Positions 26,068-33,973 of a DNA stretch of 42,102 nucleotides are shown piece after piece. The notes under the pieces were generated by a model. The model saw only the letters and a list, made by a program, of their open reading frames with translations. It was not told the DNA's origin and made no database searches. Origin of the DNA: Acidobacteriota bacterium (GTDB lineage Bacteria; Acidobacteriota; Terriglobia; Bryobacterales; Bryobacteraceae); assembly GCA_016215215.1 (NCBI GenBank), contig JACRKW010000113.1:1-42102 (forward strand). Reading direction: 5' to 3'. The translations under genes and the position numbers were made by a program. Every line of letters starts with the position of its first letter. Position 1 is the stretch's first letter.

Positions 26068-26667
26068 CTATCGCGGCGGCGTGATGACCGGCGCACCCGG
26101 CGTAATGGTCACGGGCGGGCGGCCGGGCTGTTGCGAACCACTGGAGGAGTTCATCCCCAAAGCGATGCCCGCCGCTGCTCCAGCACCGGCAAGCAGTACG
26201 ATTGCCCAGACAGCTGTCGTACTCAAACCGGCGGCCACGCCGGCATTCACCATCCGGATTGTCTTGGTGGCAGTCAAGGTGCCTTTCAACGACGCCGTCA
26301 CGCGCATCTGAAACTCGCCCTGGAGGCTATTGGCTTTCAGCCCGGAGGCCCTGGCTTGGCCATCGGCGCCGGTCACCGCTGTGAATGTGTTTGCTCCGTT
26401 GGCGAAGGTGCCGCCGGGTCCATTGCCGGGCAGGGCGAAGGTGACCAGAACGCCCGCGACGGGCTTGCGGTTCTCATCTTCCACCTGAATGATGGGCTCC
26501 CTGGCCACACGTTGTCTGACGTTGTTGATGGCACCGTCACCCTCGATAATGACGATGGTCAGTGACTTCGGCGCGGTTTGCTCCTGTGCGGTTGCCGGCA
26601 CGGCCATCAGCGATGAGAGCAGAACAGCCAGAACCGGCCGGATCGGCGAAAACGCTCGTGTCATCAT
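26068..26667 (-). CDS. Exported Ig-like (Big_1-type) protein with C-terminal membrane helix
   Basis: This is a 199-residue protein. The signal peptide covers about residues 1-28 (ending ATAQ). A single Ig-like domain at about 55-140 reads PIIQVEDENRKPVAGVLVTF, then GPGGTF, T...GADGQA, which is the layout of invasin-type Big_1 domains. A hydrophobic helix (TTAVWAIVLLAGAGAAAGIALGM, 150-172) and a Ser/Pro-rich tail (PPVTITPGAPVITPPR) end it. It is 24 bp upstream of the He_PIG gene and shares a promoter with it. I infer that the two are a co-expressed surface pair, perhaps anchor and partner; there is no known function. ATG 26667 or 26664 are equivalent starts. Confidence 0.75.
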   Translation of the reverse strand: MMTRAFSPIRPVLAVLLSSLMAVPATAQEQTAPKSLTIVIIEGDGAINNVRQRVAREPIIQVEDENRKPVAGVLVTFALPGNGPGGTFANGANTFTAVTGADGQARASGLKANSLQGEFQMRVTASLKGTLTATKTIRMVNAGVAAGLSTTAVWAIVLLAGAGAAAGIALGMNSSSGSQQPGRPPVTITPGAPVITPPR

Positions 26668-26711
26668 GCGACGCCCCGTGGATTAGACGTTTTTCATCGA
26701 AAGTAGGCCCA

Positions 26712-26740
26712 GTATACCGGATAAGCGGCCCGCCGTGAAG
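26712..26740 (-). promoter_or_regulatory. Promoter of the Ig-like / He_PIG operon
   Basis: On the minus strand TTCACG (26735-26740, 4/6) is followed by a 17-base spacer and TATACT (26712-26717, 5/6). This gives a leader of about 40 bases before the ATG at 26667. The -35 box overlaps a palindrome. Confidence 0.55.
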
Positions 26741-26750
26741 ATACTTCACC
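26736..26750. promoter_or_regulatory. Palindrome, candidate operator
   Basis: GTGAAG-ATA-CTTCAC is a perfect inverted repeat with 6-base arms. It overlaps the -35 box of the minus-strand promoter and lies about 20 bases before the divergent Gfo/Idh/MocA start. The position suits a repressor site; the regulator is unknown. Confidence 0.4.
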
Positions 26751-26768
26751 GGCCCAGGTCCGGGGGCC

Positions 26769-27863
26769 ATGGGACCTGACAGAATGTCTGGTATGCCAAC
26801 CAGTCGATCTTTCCATCTCAGCAGGCGCGCCCTGCTCGCCGCGGCAGGCGCCGCGGCAGCCGCCGCCGAACCGGTCAGACTTCCTCACGAGGTACGAGTC
26901 GCCGTGTGGGGACTGGATGGACATGCCGGCGAGATCACCAAGCCGCTGGCCCTCTACCCGGACGTGGAGATCGCGGGCGTGCAGGACGCCAGCCTGAAGA
27001 AGGCGCAGTCCTATGGACGCGGGAAGGCCGCGGCCTACACGGATGCGGTCAAGATGCTGGACGAGCTGAAGCCGGACCTGGTGGCCGTCTGCAACAACGA
27101 CGGCGAGCGCGCCGCCGCTATTCTGGAATGCGCTCGCCGGAAGCTGCCAGTCATCGCCGAAAAGCCGCTCTCAATCACTCGCGTGGACCTGGAGAAGATC
27201 AGGAAAGCCGTGGCGTCGAGCGGCATCAAGCTGGGCATGTTGCTCCCGATGCGCTTTGACCCGCAGTTCCTGGCACTCAAGGACATCGTTGCGTCGGGCG
27301 AAATCGGCGAAGTGATCCAGATCTCCTCGCAGAAGTCCTACAAGCTGGGCGAGCGGGCGGAATGGATGCGCAACCGGGCCACCTACGGGAGCACCATTCT
27401 CTGGATTGGCATCCACATGTTCGACCTCATGCGCTGGACCAGCGGCCGCGAGATGAAGGCCGCCAGTTCCTTCATGGGCGTTGCCGGAGATCTGCGCGCC
27501 GGAGAGATGGAGACGACCACCGCCACCAGCTTCCGGCTCGACAATGGCGGCACGGCCTGCCTGCACATGGACTATTGCCGCCCGGCGGCCGCTCCGACCC
27601 ACAACGACGACCGCCTGCGGCTGGCCGGCACCCGCGGTGTCGCCGAGTACATGGCCGCCACCGGTGTCACCCTGGTTACGACTGCGAAGAAGCCGCAAGT
27701 CATCGAGAAGCTGCCGGCAGGTCGCTCGATCTTCGCCGAGTTTCTCGACTACGTCTACCTCGGAAAGCCGACTTCCCTGCCCCATGCCGAGATCTTCAAG
27801 CTCTGCGAGATCACGCTGGCCGCGCACGAAGCGGCCATCAGCGGCAAGGTCGTCACGATATGA
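26769..27863 (+). CDS. Gfo/Idh/MocA-family oxidoreductase with Tat-type signal
   Basis: This is an NAD(P)-dependent sugar or cyclitol oxidoreductase family member, 364 residues. The N-terminus carries a twin-arginine-like signal (LSRRALLAAAG followed by poly-Ala), so it is probably exported folded with its cofactor. The Rossmann domain starts VRVAVWGLDGHAGEI, with AEKPLS near residue 130 in the place of the family EKP motif. The C-terminal domain has GIHMFDLMRW near 214, where the family's catalytic His lies. The start may also be ATG 26784 or 26793, both keeping the signal. It is divergent from the Ig-like operon and convergent with the FGE-like gene. Substrate unknown. Confidence 0.87.
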   Translation: MGPDRMSGMPTSRSFHLSRRALLAAAGAAAAAAEPVRLPHEVRVAVWGLDGHAGEITKPLALYPDVEIAGVQDASLKKAQSYGRGKAAAYTDAVKMLDELKPDLVAVCNNDGERAAAILECARRKLPVIAEKPLSITRVDLEKIRKAVASSGIKLGMLLPMRFDPQFLALKDIVASGEIGEVIQISSQKSYKLGERAEWMRNRATYGSTILWIGIHMFDLMRWTSGREMKAASSFMGVAGDLRAGEMETTTATSFRLDNGGTACLHMDYCRPAAAPTHNDDRLRLAGTRGVAEYMAATGVTLVTTAKKPQVIEKLPAGRSIFAEFLDYVYLGKPTSLPHAEIFKLCEITLAAHEAAISGKVVTI

Positions 27864-27886
27864 CCGGGGACGGCGGCTGACCGCCT

Positions 27887-28402
27887 CTACCTGCCGGCTT
27901 CTACGCCGGACTCTGCCTTCGCACAGCGGAAGCCCGTGCCGGCGGCCATTCCCAGCGCTCCGTAGATGCTGACGTCGTTCGTCTTGGTGGCGCCCCGGGC
28001 GGCCTTGGCCAATTCCTGAGGCGACGGCAGACGCTTGCCCGCCCACGCGCAGAAGAGCTGTGCGTCGCCGGCAGATGCCGCCGCCACGGGTTGCGCGGTG
28101 CGGCCGTTCTCGCGCAGAAACGCGGCAAAAGCAGACTGAGCCACCGGCGATTTATCGATGTAGAACGACGCCAACGGCGGAGCAGCCTGGCCGGGCGGCA
28201 CCTGGAACTCGCCCGCAGGCACGATCACCATGTCGCCTGAAGCCAGTTTCAGCACAGGCTTCCCGCTGCGCCGCACCGCAACCGACGTCCGGATCCTGTC
28301 GAGATGGAAGAGTGAGAGACCCGCGAACAAGGCAACGACGGCGACGGTGACGCCGAGCATGAGCATGGCGAGCCTGCGGCCGGAAATGACGGGGGCGGGC
28401 AT
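27887..28402 (-). CDS. Membrane-anchored, shortened formylglycine-generating-enzyme-like protein
   Basis: This protein has 171 residues. An N-terminal membrane helix (LAMLMLGVTVAVVALFAGLSLF, 11-32) precedes a SUMF1/FGE-like fold: MVIVPAGEF (58-66), FYIDKSPVAQSAFAAFL (80-96), DAQLFCAWAGKRLPSPQELAKAARG (113-137) and a final GFRCA (157-161). In normal family members more than 100 residues lie between KAARG and GFRC, including the PWGN, N-Y-G-L-D-M-x-G-N and RGGSW motifs. Here only about 19 remain, and the paired active-site cysteines of true FGE are not visible. It is therefore probably not an active sulfatase modifier. It lies 3 bp after the beta-propeller gene in the murB operon. Confidence 0.65.
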   Translation of the reverse strand: MPAPVISGRRLAMLMLGVTVAVVALFAGLSLFHLDRIRTSVAVRRSGKPVLKLASGDMVIVPAGEFQVPPGQAAPPLASFYIDKSPVAQSAFAAFLRENGRTAQPVAAASAGDAQLFCAWAGKRLPSPQELAKAARGATKTNDVSIYGALGMAAGTGFRCAKAESGVEAGR

Positions 28403-28405
28403 CGT

Positions 28406-29419
28406 CTACTTCTTGAAGTGATAGAGCAGGATGCCGTACCCCACGCCCGCCTCGTCGCCGCTGCGGGCGAACTGGAAGGCCATCAGCCGGCCGTCGGTGG
28501 AGACCACGGGGTTCGACGCCTTGCCGCCCTCATAATCGTTGAAGTGCGTCAGCCGCTCGAAGCTCTTGCCGGTACCGTCCAGCCGCAGCTTCCAGATGTC
28601 GATGTCGCGGAAGAGCTTCGTGGCGCCCATGCGCACACCTTGCTGATCGGACTCCACGCAGGTATACATCCCGTCGGGAAAGATCCCTTCCACCTCGTTG
28701 TAGCTGCCGATGTTCCGGCTCTGATTGGTGGTCTGCTTTGTCTGCAGGTCGATGGTCCATACCGATGCGAGGCCCTTGGGCTCGTAGCAGGTGTAGGTCA
28801 TCTTGCGGTCGTTGTCGAAAAAGTCCTGCGCTTCCAGGGTGCAGGAGTTGTCCGGGCTGGAGAGAACGGCGTGCTTGTTCTTGAGGGCCGGCGCGGCGCC
28901 GGAAAGGTCGATTTCAGCGACCAGCAGATTGGAGGCGCCGCGAGGCAGTTCGGGATTCTGTCCGCTGGTCTCTGAGAACGCGATGAGCATCGACTTCTTC
29001 GAGATCGCCGCGCCTTCGCTCATCTTCTGCCCGAGCTTGACGGGTTTCGAGCCGGGCCTCTTCGAGAGGAACCACAGTTCGTTGTCGCGCCCGCGGCTGG
29101 TGCGGATGTCGCTGAACTTCTCCGGGCCGATCAGGATGTAGTCGCCGGTGGAGAGATGCATCACGCGCAGGAACGCCGCCCCCGGAACCGAGCAGGTGAG
29201 GCAGCGGATCGCGCGCGTCTTCAAGTTGATCGCGAAGGCGTCGCCGAAGCTCTTGGCCATGAAGGCGACTTCGTCGTTGCCGGGAGAGAAGTCGGCCCGC
29301 TCACCGAAGTGAGTCAGCACCTCGATGTTCTTCGGCAGCGCATCCAGAGGATTGCCCTGCTTGCGCGGGGACTGCGCCCATGCCAAGGCGGCCAGGCTGA
29401 GTACGAATAGCAGTTTCAC
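28406..29419 (-). CDS. Secreted TolB-like beta-propeller (PD40) protein
   Basis: This protein has 337 residues, with a signal peptide at 1-15 (MKLLFVLSLAALAWA). The rest reads as propeller blades, with repeated patterns such as ERADFSPGNDEVAFMAK, SKKSMLIAFSET and SNPVVSTDGRLMAFQFAR. These resemble WD40-like PD40 blades of TolB and of S9 peptidase N-termini. No peptidase or other catalytic domain follows. Cysteines at CLTC could form a disulfide. Its ATG overlaps the murB stop (ATGA), so translation is probably coupled. Role unknown; binding or scaffold is inferred from the fold. Confidence 0.75.
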   Translation of the reverse strand: MKLLFVLSLAALAWAQSPRKQGNPLDALPKNIEVLTHFGERADFSPGNDEVAFMAKSFGDAFAINLKTRAIRCLTCSVPGAAFLRVMHLSTGDYILIGPEKFSDIRTSRGRDNELWFLSKRPGSKPVKLGQKMSEGAAISKKSMLIAFSETSGQNPELPRGASNLLVAEIDLSGAAPALKNKHAVLSSPDNSCTLEAQDFFDNDRKMTYTCYEPKGLASVWTIDLQTKQTTNQSRNIGSYNEVEGIFPDGMYTCVESDQQGVRMGATKLFRDIDIWKLRLDGTGKSFERLTHFNDYEGGKASNPVVSTDGRLMAFQFARSGDEAGVGYGILLYHFKK

Positions 29420-30411
29420 AAGCGAGGCTCTCCTTCAAAACCAACGTATTGGATCTCTTCTTCCAGGATCAGACCGTAACGCTCTCTCACGCGCCGCTTC
29501 AGTTCGCCGATGAGTTCGCGCAATTGTGCCGCCGTGCCGCCTCCGGCGTTGTAGAGCGTGTTGGCATGATAATCGGTCACGCGGATACCGCCAATGGCCA
29601 GCCCCTTGGCGCCCACTTGCTCCAGGAACCATGCGGCGGGAACTTTGCCGCCCTTCACCAGGCTGGTGCTCAGATCGGCACGAGCCGATTCCGGCACCGC
29701 CGCCAGCAGCAGGTTCTTGAAGATGCTGCCGGCGCACTTCATCTCGGGCGGATACTTGCGGTTGCGAATCTCCAGTATGCCGGCGGCCTTGGCCTGCAAA
29801 GCTTCAGCGTCGCCCGGTTGGAACCGGAACTCGGCCGAAAGAATCAGCCAGTGGCGGCCTTCCAGGTGGCTTCGTTTGAAGACGCTGTCCCGATAGCGGA
29901 AGCCGCAGCCGGCGTTGTCGGCCTCCCGGATCGCATCGCCGTCGAAGTACCGTACGAACCCCACCACGTCCGAAATCGAAGTTCCGTACGCGCCTGCATT
30001 GCCGTAGACCGCGGCGCCCACGTTGCCTGGAATCCCGGTCATCGACTCCAGTCCCTGGAGCCCTTCGCCGGCGCTGAAGTCCACCAGGTCCTGCAACGCG
30101 GTCCCTGCCTGGGCCCGCACCACTAGTCCGGACGCTTCCATGGCGGCGCCGTCGTACCTGATCACGATGCCGCCATAGCCCGCATCGGCCGCAACGAGGT
30201 TCGTCCCGAGCCCGATCACCATCCACGGCAGGCCCGACTCGCGCGCCGCCCTCGCCGCGGCGACGAAGGCCTCTTCCTTTCCCGTCCGGGCGAAGATGGA
30301 GGCAGGCCCGCCGAGTCCGAAGCGCGTGTGCCGCGCCAGCGGTTCGTTGCGGGTAACCTGAAGAGACGCGATGGCCGCCAGCCGAGTGTGGGCCTGGTCA
30401 ATGGACATCAT
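29416..30411 (-). CDS. murB: UDP-N-acetylenolpyruvoylglucosamine reductase
   Basis: MurB is the FAD enzyme that reduces enolpyruvyl-UDP-GlcNAc to UDP-MurNAc with NADPH in peptidoglycan synthesis. The start is ATG 30411 or the adjacent 30408 (about 331 residues). The ORF track's extension to 30858 lies antisense to the next gene and is not real. The N-terminal FAD domain shows HTRFGLGGPA, GLGTNLVA and MTGIPGNVGAAVYGNAGAYG. The catalytic serine region is CAGSIFKN and the C-terminal glutamate is in LEEEIQYVG. It is the first gene of a three-gene operon. Only 27 bp separate it from the divergent DUF2461 gene. Confidence 0.96.
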   Translation of the reverse strand: MMSIDQAHTRLAAIASLQVTRNEPLARHTRFGLGGPASIFARTGKEEAFVAAARAARESGLPWMVIGLGTNLVAADAGYGGIVIRYDGAAMEASGLVVRAQAGTALQDLVDFSAGEGLQGLESMTGIPGNVGAAVYGNAGAYGTSISDVVGFVRYFDGDAIREADNAGCGFRYRDSVFKRSHLEGRHWLILSAEFRFQPGDAEALQAKAAGILEIRNRKYPPEMKCAGSIFKNLLLAAVPESARADLSTSLVKGGKVPAAWFLEQVGAKGLAIGGIRVTDYHANTLYNAGGGTAAQLRELIGELKRRVRERYGLILEEEIQYVGFEGEPRL

Positions 30412-30438
30412 CGCTCTCAATTGTAGGGGAGGTTCGAG

Positions 30439-31158
30439 ATGAGCGCCAGCTTTCAGGGATTCTCCAAGGACGCGTTGAAGTTCCTGCGCGATCTCGAGAA
30501 GCACAACAACCGGGACTGGTTCGAAGAGCACAAGCCGGTCTATGTCTCCAAAGTGAAGGAGCCGATGGAGACACTCACCGCCGCAGTGGGCGCCGCCATG
30601 ACCGCTTACGCCCCCGAGTTTGTCACCGAGCCGAAAAAGGCCATCTATCGCATCTATCGCGACACGCGCTTCAGCAAGGACAAGACTCCCTATAAGACCC
30701 ACGTCGGGGCATCGTTCTGGCGCAACGATCTGGGAAAGCACACCTCCGCCGGTTTCTACTTCGAGGTGTCGCACCAGCATGTCGGCGTCGCCGGGGGCGT
30801 CTATATGCCCGACCCGGAAAACTTGCGGCTGTTGCGTGTTCACATCATGGAGAACCACCAGCGCTGGACGCGGTTAGTGAGCGACAAGAAACTGCTCGCC
30901 GGCGCCGGAGAGATCCGAGGGGAGCGTTTGAGCCGGCCTCCGAAGGGCTTTCCCTGCGAGCACCCGGCGATGGAGTCCATCCGGCTGAAACAGATGTACT
31001 TCTGGCAGGAACTTCCCGCGGCGCTGGCATTGACGCCCGGCGTCCTGAAAGAACTCACGGCCCGCTTCCGCCTGATGGCGCCAGTGCTTCGGTTCATGAA
31101 CGAACCGCTGGAGGCGATGAAGAAGAAGCGCGCGCCGCTGGAGACGGGGTGGATCTGA
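30439..31158 (+). CDS. DUF2461-family protein
   Basis: This is a 239-residue protein of the DUF2461 (TIGR02453) family, whose function is unknown. Family hallmarks are present: FLRDLEKHNNRDWFEEHKPVY near residues 15-35, YRIYRDTRFSKDKTPYKTH near 70-88, and GFYFEVS near 110. There is no signal peptide or membrane helix, so it is probably cytoplasmic. The ribosome binding site GGGGAGG lies six bases before the ATG, which fixes the start. The length is usual for the family. Its neighbours (murB divergent, a polyferredoxin gene convergent) give no clue to its role. Confidence 0.88.
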   Translation: MSASFQGFSKDALKFLRDLEKHNNRDWFEEHKPVYVSKVKEPMETLTAAVGAAMTAYAPEFVTEPKKAIYRIYRDTRFSKDKTPYKTHVGASFWRNDLGKHTSAGFYFEVSHQHVGVAGGVYMPDPENLRLLRVHIMENHQRWTRLVSDKKLLAGAGEIRGERLSRPPKGFPCEHPAMESIRLKQMYFWQELPAALALTPGVLKELTARFRLMAPVLRFMNEPLEAMKKKRAPLETGWI

Positions 31159-31167
31159 GTGGGCCGG

Positions 31168-32238
31168 TCAACGAGGATGCGCGTACTCGTTGACGCGAGG
31201 GATGAACTCCCTGTACATCCACTCCGGAATCGCTGAGTGCCAGTGGCCGCTCGCTTGCGCGTACCCGACGACGCCCAGGAAGACCACTGCCACGCCGGCA
31301 GCCATGATCCATGCATGCACCGGCTTGCGGGCCGGCACGAACGTCATGTGGAGGGTGTCCTCCACCGGGCAGACAGCAACGCACTCCAGGCAACCCAGGC
31401 ACTCGGCCGAGCGAATCTGGACCAGTTGATCGACGGGCAGGCGTGACGGGCAAGCCTTGGCGCACTTGGCGCAGTCAATGCACGTCTCCACCTTGCGCCG
31501 GATGCGCAAAGGGCTCAGCAGCGCCGCCAACCCCATCAGCGCGCCGTAAGGGCAGAGGTAGCGGCACCAGAAGTTCTGCACGAAGATCGATGCGATCACC
31601 AGCACAGCCAGCGTGACCGCCGCCGCGGTTCCCATGTAACGGAAGAAGTTCAGCATCTTCACATCCGCCACCACGCCGTACGGCGAACCGAGGAACTCGG
31701 CGATGGCCTGGGCGGGCATCGACACCACGGCATAGGCGAACAGACCAAACAGGACGTACTTCAGGCTGCGCAGGCCGATGTCCAACCATTTGGGCAGCCG
31801 GAAGTTTCGCTTGAAGGTGTCGCGGCCGAGCTTCCACAGGTATTCCGAGAGCGTCCCAACCGGGCACAGCCAACTGCAGAACGCTTTTCGGAAGAGAATC
31901 GAGGCCGCCAGGAAGGCAATCAACAGGAACATCGCCGCCGGGTGGATGGCAGGCACGTTGCCCGTCAGGAAGAGGTAGCGCGTATTCATCAGGCCGGCGA
32001 TGGGCAGCCACCCCTCGACGCCGGGCGGCCGCGTGATCACCGCCGTGCTGCCGGCCTCATACTGCCGCACGAAGTGGTAGAACTGGACGCCGATCCATAA
32101 ATTCAGCGCGATGAAGGAGAACTGGACAAAGCTCCTGATAGCCTGTGAGCGGTCCGCGCCGGAGCGGCGGCGATAGGGCCTCTCCGCCTGGCCGGAGCCG
32201 GCAGCGGGGGCCTCGATTTCGGCCGGCGCGCTGTGCAT
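31168..32238 (-). CDS. NapH/CcoG-like membrane polyferredoxin
   Basis: This is an integral membrane electron-transfer protein of 356 residues. Five or so membrane helices are visible (about 35-56, 98-116, 158-176, 205-221, 305-325). Two CxxxCP motifs at helix ends, CSWLCP (C121, C125) and CRYLCP (C225, C229), are typical of NapH, NosR and CcoG. A 2x[4Fe-4S] ferredoxin domain follows with C253/256/259/263 and C280/283/286/290. It lacks the C-terminal Ig-like domain of CcoG. Such proteins pass quinol electrons to a periplasmic or membrane partner, but none is adjacent. GGGAG lies nine bases before the ATG, and a CRP-like site lies about 42 bases upstream. Confidence 0.88.
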   Translation of the reverse strand: MHSAPAEIEAPAAGSGQAERPYRRRSGADRSQAIRSFVQFSFIALNLWIGVQFYHFVRQYEAGSTAVITRPPGVEGWLPIAGLMNTRYLFLTGNVPAIHPAAMFLLIAFLAASILFRKAFCSWLCPVGTLSEYLWKLGRDTFKRNFRLPKWLDIGLRSLKYVLFGLFAYAVVSMPAQAIAEFLGSPYGVVADVKMLNFFRYMGTAAAVTLAVLVIASIFVQNFWCRYLCPYGALMGLAALLSPLRIRRKVETCIDCAKCAKACPSRLPVDQLVQIRSAECLGCLECVAVCPVEDTLHMTFVPARKPVHAWIMAAGVAVVFLGVVGYAQASGHWHSAIPEWMYREFIPRVNEYAHPR

Positions 32239-32272
32239 GACTGTATTCTCCCGTGTCCGGGCGCCGGCCCGC

Positions 32273-32288
32273 TGTGACCGAGGTCACG
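32273..32288. promoter_or_regulatory. CRP/FNR-family-like palindrome between divergent genes
   Basis: TGTGACCGAGGTCACG matches the CRP consensus TGTGA-N6-TCACA at 9 of 10 positions; its core GTGACC-GA-GGTCAC is a perfect inverted repeat. It lies midway between the polyferredoxin gene (ATG 32238) and the DinB-like gene (ATG 32322), so it could act on either. Confidence 0.5.
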
Positions 32289-32321
32289 CGCCGCCGTGAT
32301 CTGGGGCAAACTGGAAGAGAC

Positions 32322-32783
32322 ATGAGCACGCGAGGAGATTTCATTTCGAAGATCGAAAGCCTGCCGGCCCGCCTGGAGGCGGCCGTCACCGGAGCCACTG
32401 AAGCCCAACTCGCCCGGCCTTACAAGCCCGGCGGCTGGAACGCGCGCCAGGTGATCCACCATCTGGCCGACTCGCACATGAACGCCTTCATCCGCTGCCG
32501 GTTGATCACCACCGAAGAGAATCCCGGGCTGAAGCCGTACGACCAGGATGCCTGGGCGCGACTCCCCGACTCCGCCACCGGCCCCCTGGAGCCGTCACTC
32601 GCCATCCTGCGCGGCCTGCATGCCCGCTGGGCGGCGTTTTTCCGCGCGCTGCCTGAAGAAGCATGGAGCCGCCAGGGGATGCATCCCGATGACGGTCCCA
32701 GAACGATCGCCGCCCTGCTCGAAAGCTACTGCGCCCACGGCGAGCGCCATTTGGGCCACATTCAGGCCGGCATCGCCGGCTAA
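32322..32783 (+). CDS. DinB/YfiT-like putative metal-dependent protein
   Basis: This is a 153-residue four-helix-bundle protein of the DinB/YfiT (BstA) superfamily, whose members include thiol transferases and metal-dependent hydrolases. The ATG at 32322 with GGAAGAG just upstream is preferred over the track start at 32253. Candidate metal ligands are in IHHLADSHMN (H46, H47, H52) and HGERHLGHI (H139, H143, H146), the YfiT arrangement. GGWNARQVIHHLADS is the typical signature. Its stop overlaps the nuoH stop by 3-4 bases on the other strand. The substrate cannot be told from sequence. Confidence 0.85.
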   Translation: MSTRGDFISKIESLPARLEAAVTGATEAQLARPYKPGGWNARQVIHHLADSHMNAFIRCRLITTEENPGLKPYDQDAWARLPDSATGPLEPSLAILRGLHARWAAFFRALPEEAWSRQGMHPDDGPRTIAALLESYCAHGERHLGHIQAGIAG

Positions 32784-33964
32784 CGCCGGGCCATGCCCAC
32801 CACGGCGTTGAGGAAGATGGCGCCTAAACCGGTGGGGATCATCACCTTCCAGCCGATGTTCATCAACTGGTCGTAACGGTAGCGCGGGAAAGTCCCGCGC
32901 ATCCAGATGAAGAGATACAGCACCAGGAAGAGTTTCAACGCCCACCAGAAGACGGGGGAAGACGGACCGTTCACCGCCGGGATCATGAAGAGGCCCGCGA
33001 CACCAAGGAACACGGCGCCAAGCGCCGCGATGCCGACGGCATAGCCTCGGATCGGCTGGCGCCGCGAAAAGTACAGGCACGCCAGCCCCGTGCCGCCGAA
33101 TACCACCAAAGGCATGCCGTAGTTGAGCGGCACAGCCAGCCACGCAACGCTTGGGAACGGCCGTAGCCAGCCGCCCCAGAACAGCGTCACCAGCACGCTG
33201 CCCACGGCGAACATGTTCACGTACTCAGACAGCATGTAGACGCCCCAGCGGAATCCACTGAATTCAGTGTGGAAGCCCGCCACCAGTTCGGACTCGGCCT
33301 CCGGCAGGTCAAACGGCGCGCGGTTGGTCTCGGCCACGCTGCTGATCAGGTAAACCATCATTGGGATCAGCATTAGCCCGTAGTTGTCGAAGGCGAACCA
33401 AATCCCGCGCTCGGCCTGGGCACGCACCATAGCTGTCATCGACAACGTCCCGGCGCACATCACGCCGGAGATCAGGGCCAACCCCAGCGCCACCTCGTAG
33501 CTGATCAACTGCGCCGCCGATCGAAGGCCGCCCAGCAGCGAGTAGTGTGAGTTGGACGACCAGCCGCCCAGGATGATACCCAGAATGCCCACGGCCGACA
33601 TCGCCGAAATCACAAGCAATCCGACATTCACGTCCGTCACCTTGATGGTGCTGGAAAACGGCACAACGGTCAGGCACGTGCAGGCCGTGAAGAAAGAGAC
33701 TACGGGCGCCATGCGGAACAGCCAGCCGTTGGAATCCGTGGGAATGATGTCTTCCTTCAGCAGGAGTTTCACTGCGTCGGCGAGGGTCTGCAACAGGCCC
33801 TGCGGCCCCACCCTCATCGGGCCCAGGCGCGCCTGCATGTCGGCCAGCACTTTGCGCTCCAGCAGCACGGTGAAGGCCACGGCCAGCGGGGTCACAGCGA
33901 TGATCAGCAGGCCGGTCACCAGCGGAATGAACCAGGGTTGGGAGAGGATGTTTTCCATCGCCAT
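32780..33964 (-). CDS. nuoH: NADH-quinone oxidoreductase subunit H
   Basis: This is the membrane subunit at the base of the quinone channel that links the peripheral and membrane arms. It has 394 residues and eight or nine membrane helices. The conserved LGPMRVGPQGLLQTLADAVK (about 47-66), LLKED, and VAETNRAPFDLPEAESELVA (about 209-228) are intact. HTEFSGFRWGVYMLSEY follows. It is the last gene of cluster 2, nine bases after nuoN; in most nuo operons nuoH lies between nuoG and nuoI. It is convergent with the DinB-like gene, whose 3' end it overlaps. Confidence 0.97.
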   Translation of the reverse strand: MAMENILSQPWFIPLVTGLLIIAVTPLAVAFTVLLERKVLADMQARLGPMRVGPQGLLQTLADAVKLLLKEDIIPTDSNGWLFRMAPVVSFFTACTCLTVVPFSSTIKVTDVNVGLLVISAMSAVGILGIILGGWSSNSHYSLLGGLRSAAQLISYEVALGLALISGVMCAGTLSMTAMVRAQAERGIWFAFDNYGLMLIPMMVYLISSVAETNRAPFDLPEAESELVAGFHTEFSGFRWGVYMLSEYVNMFAVGSVLVTLFWGGWLRPFPSVAWLAVPLNYGMPLVVFGGTGLACLYFSRRQPIRGYAVGIAALGAVFLGVAGLFMIPAVNGPSSPVFWWALKLFLVLYLFIWMRGTFPRYRYDQLMNIGWKVMIPTGLGAIFLNAVVGMARR

Positions 33965-33973
33965 TCTTTCCTC

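Noticed and set aside
27872-27885. GGCGG-CTGA-CCGCC hairpin between convergent genes
   Set aside because: The stem is only 5 bp and no T tract follows on either strand, so I do not call it a terminator.
30412-30858. N-terminal 149-codon extension of murB in the ORF track
   Set aside because: It lies antisense to the DUF2461 gene and is not similar to MurB; similarity begins at the ATG near 30411.
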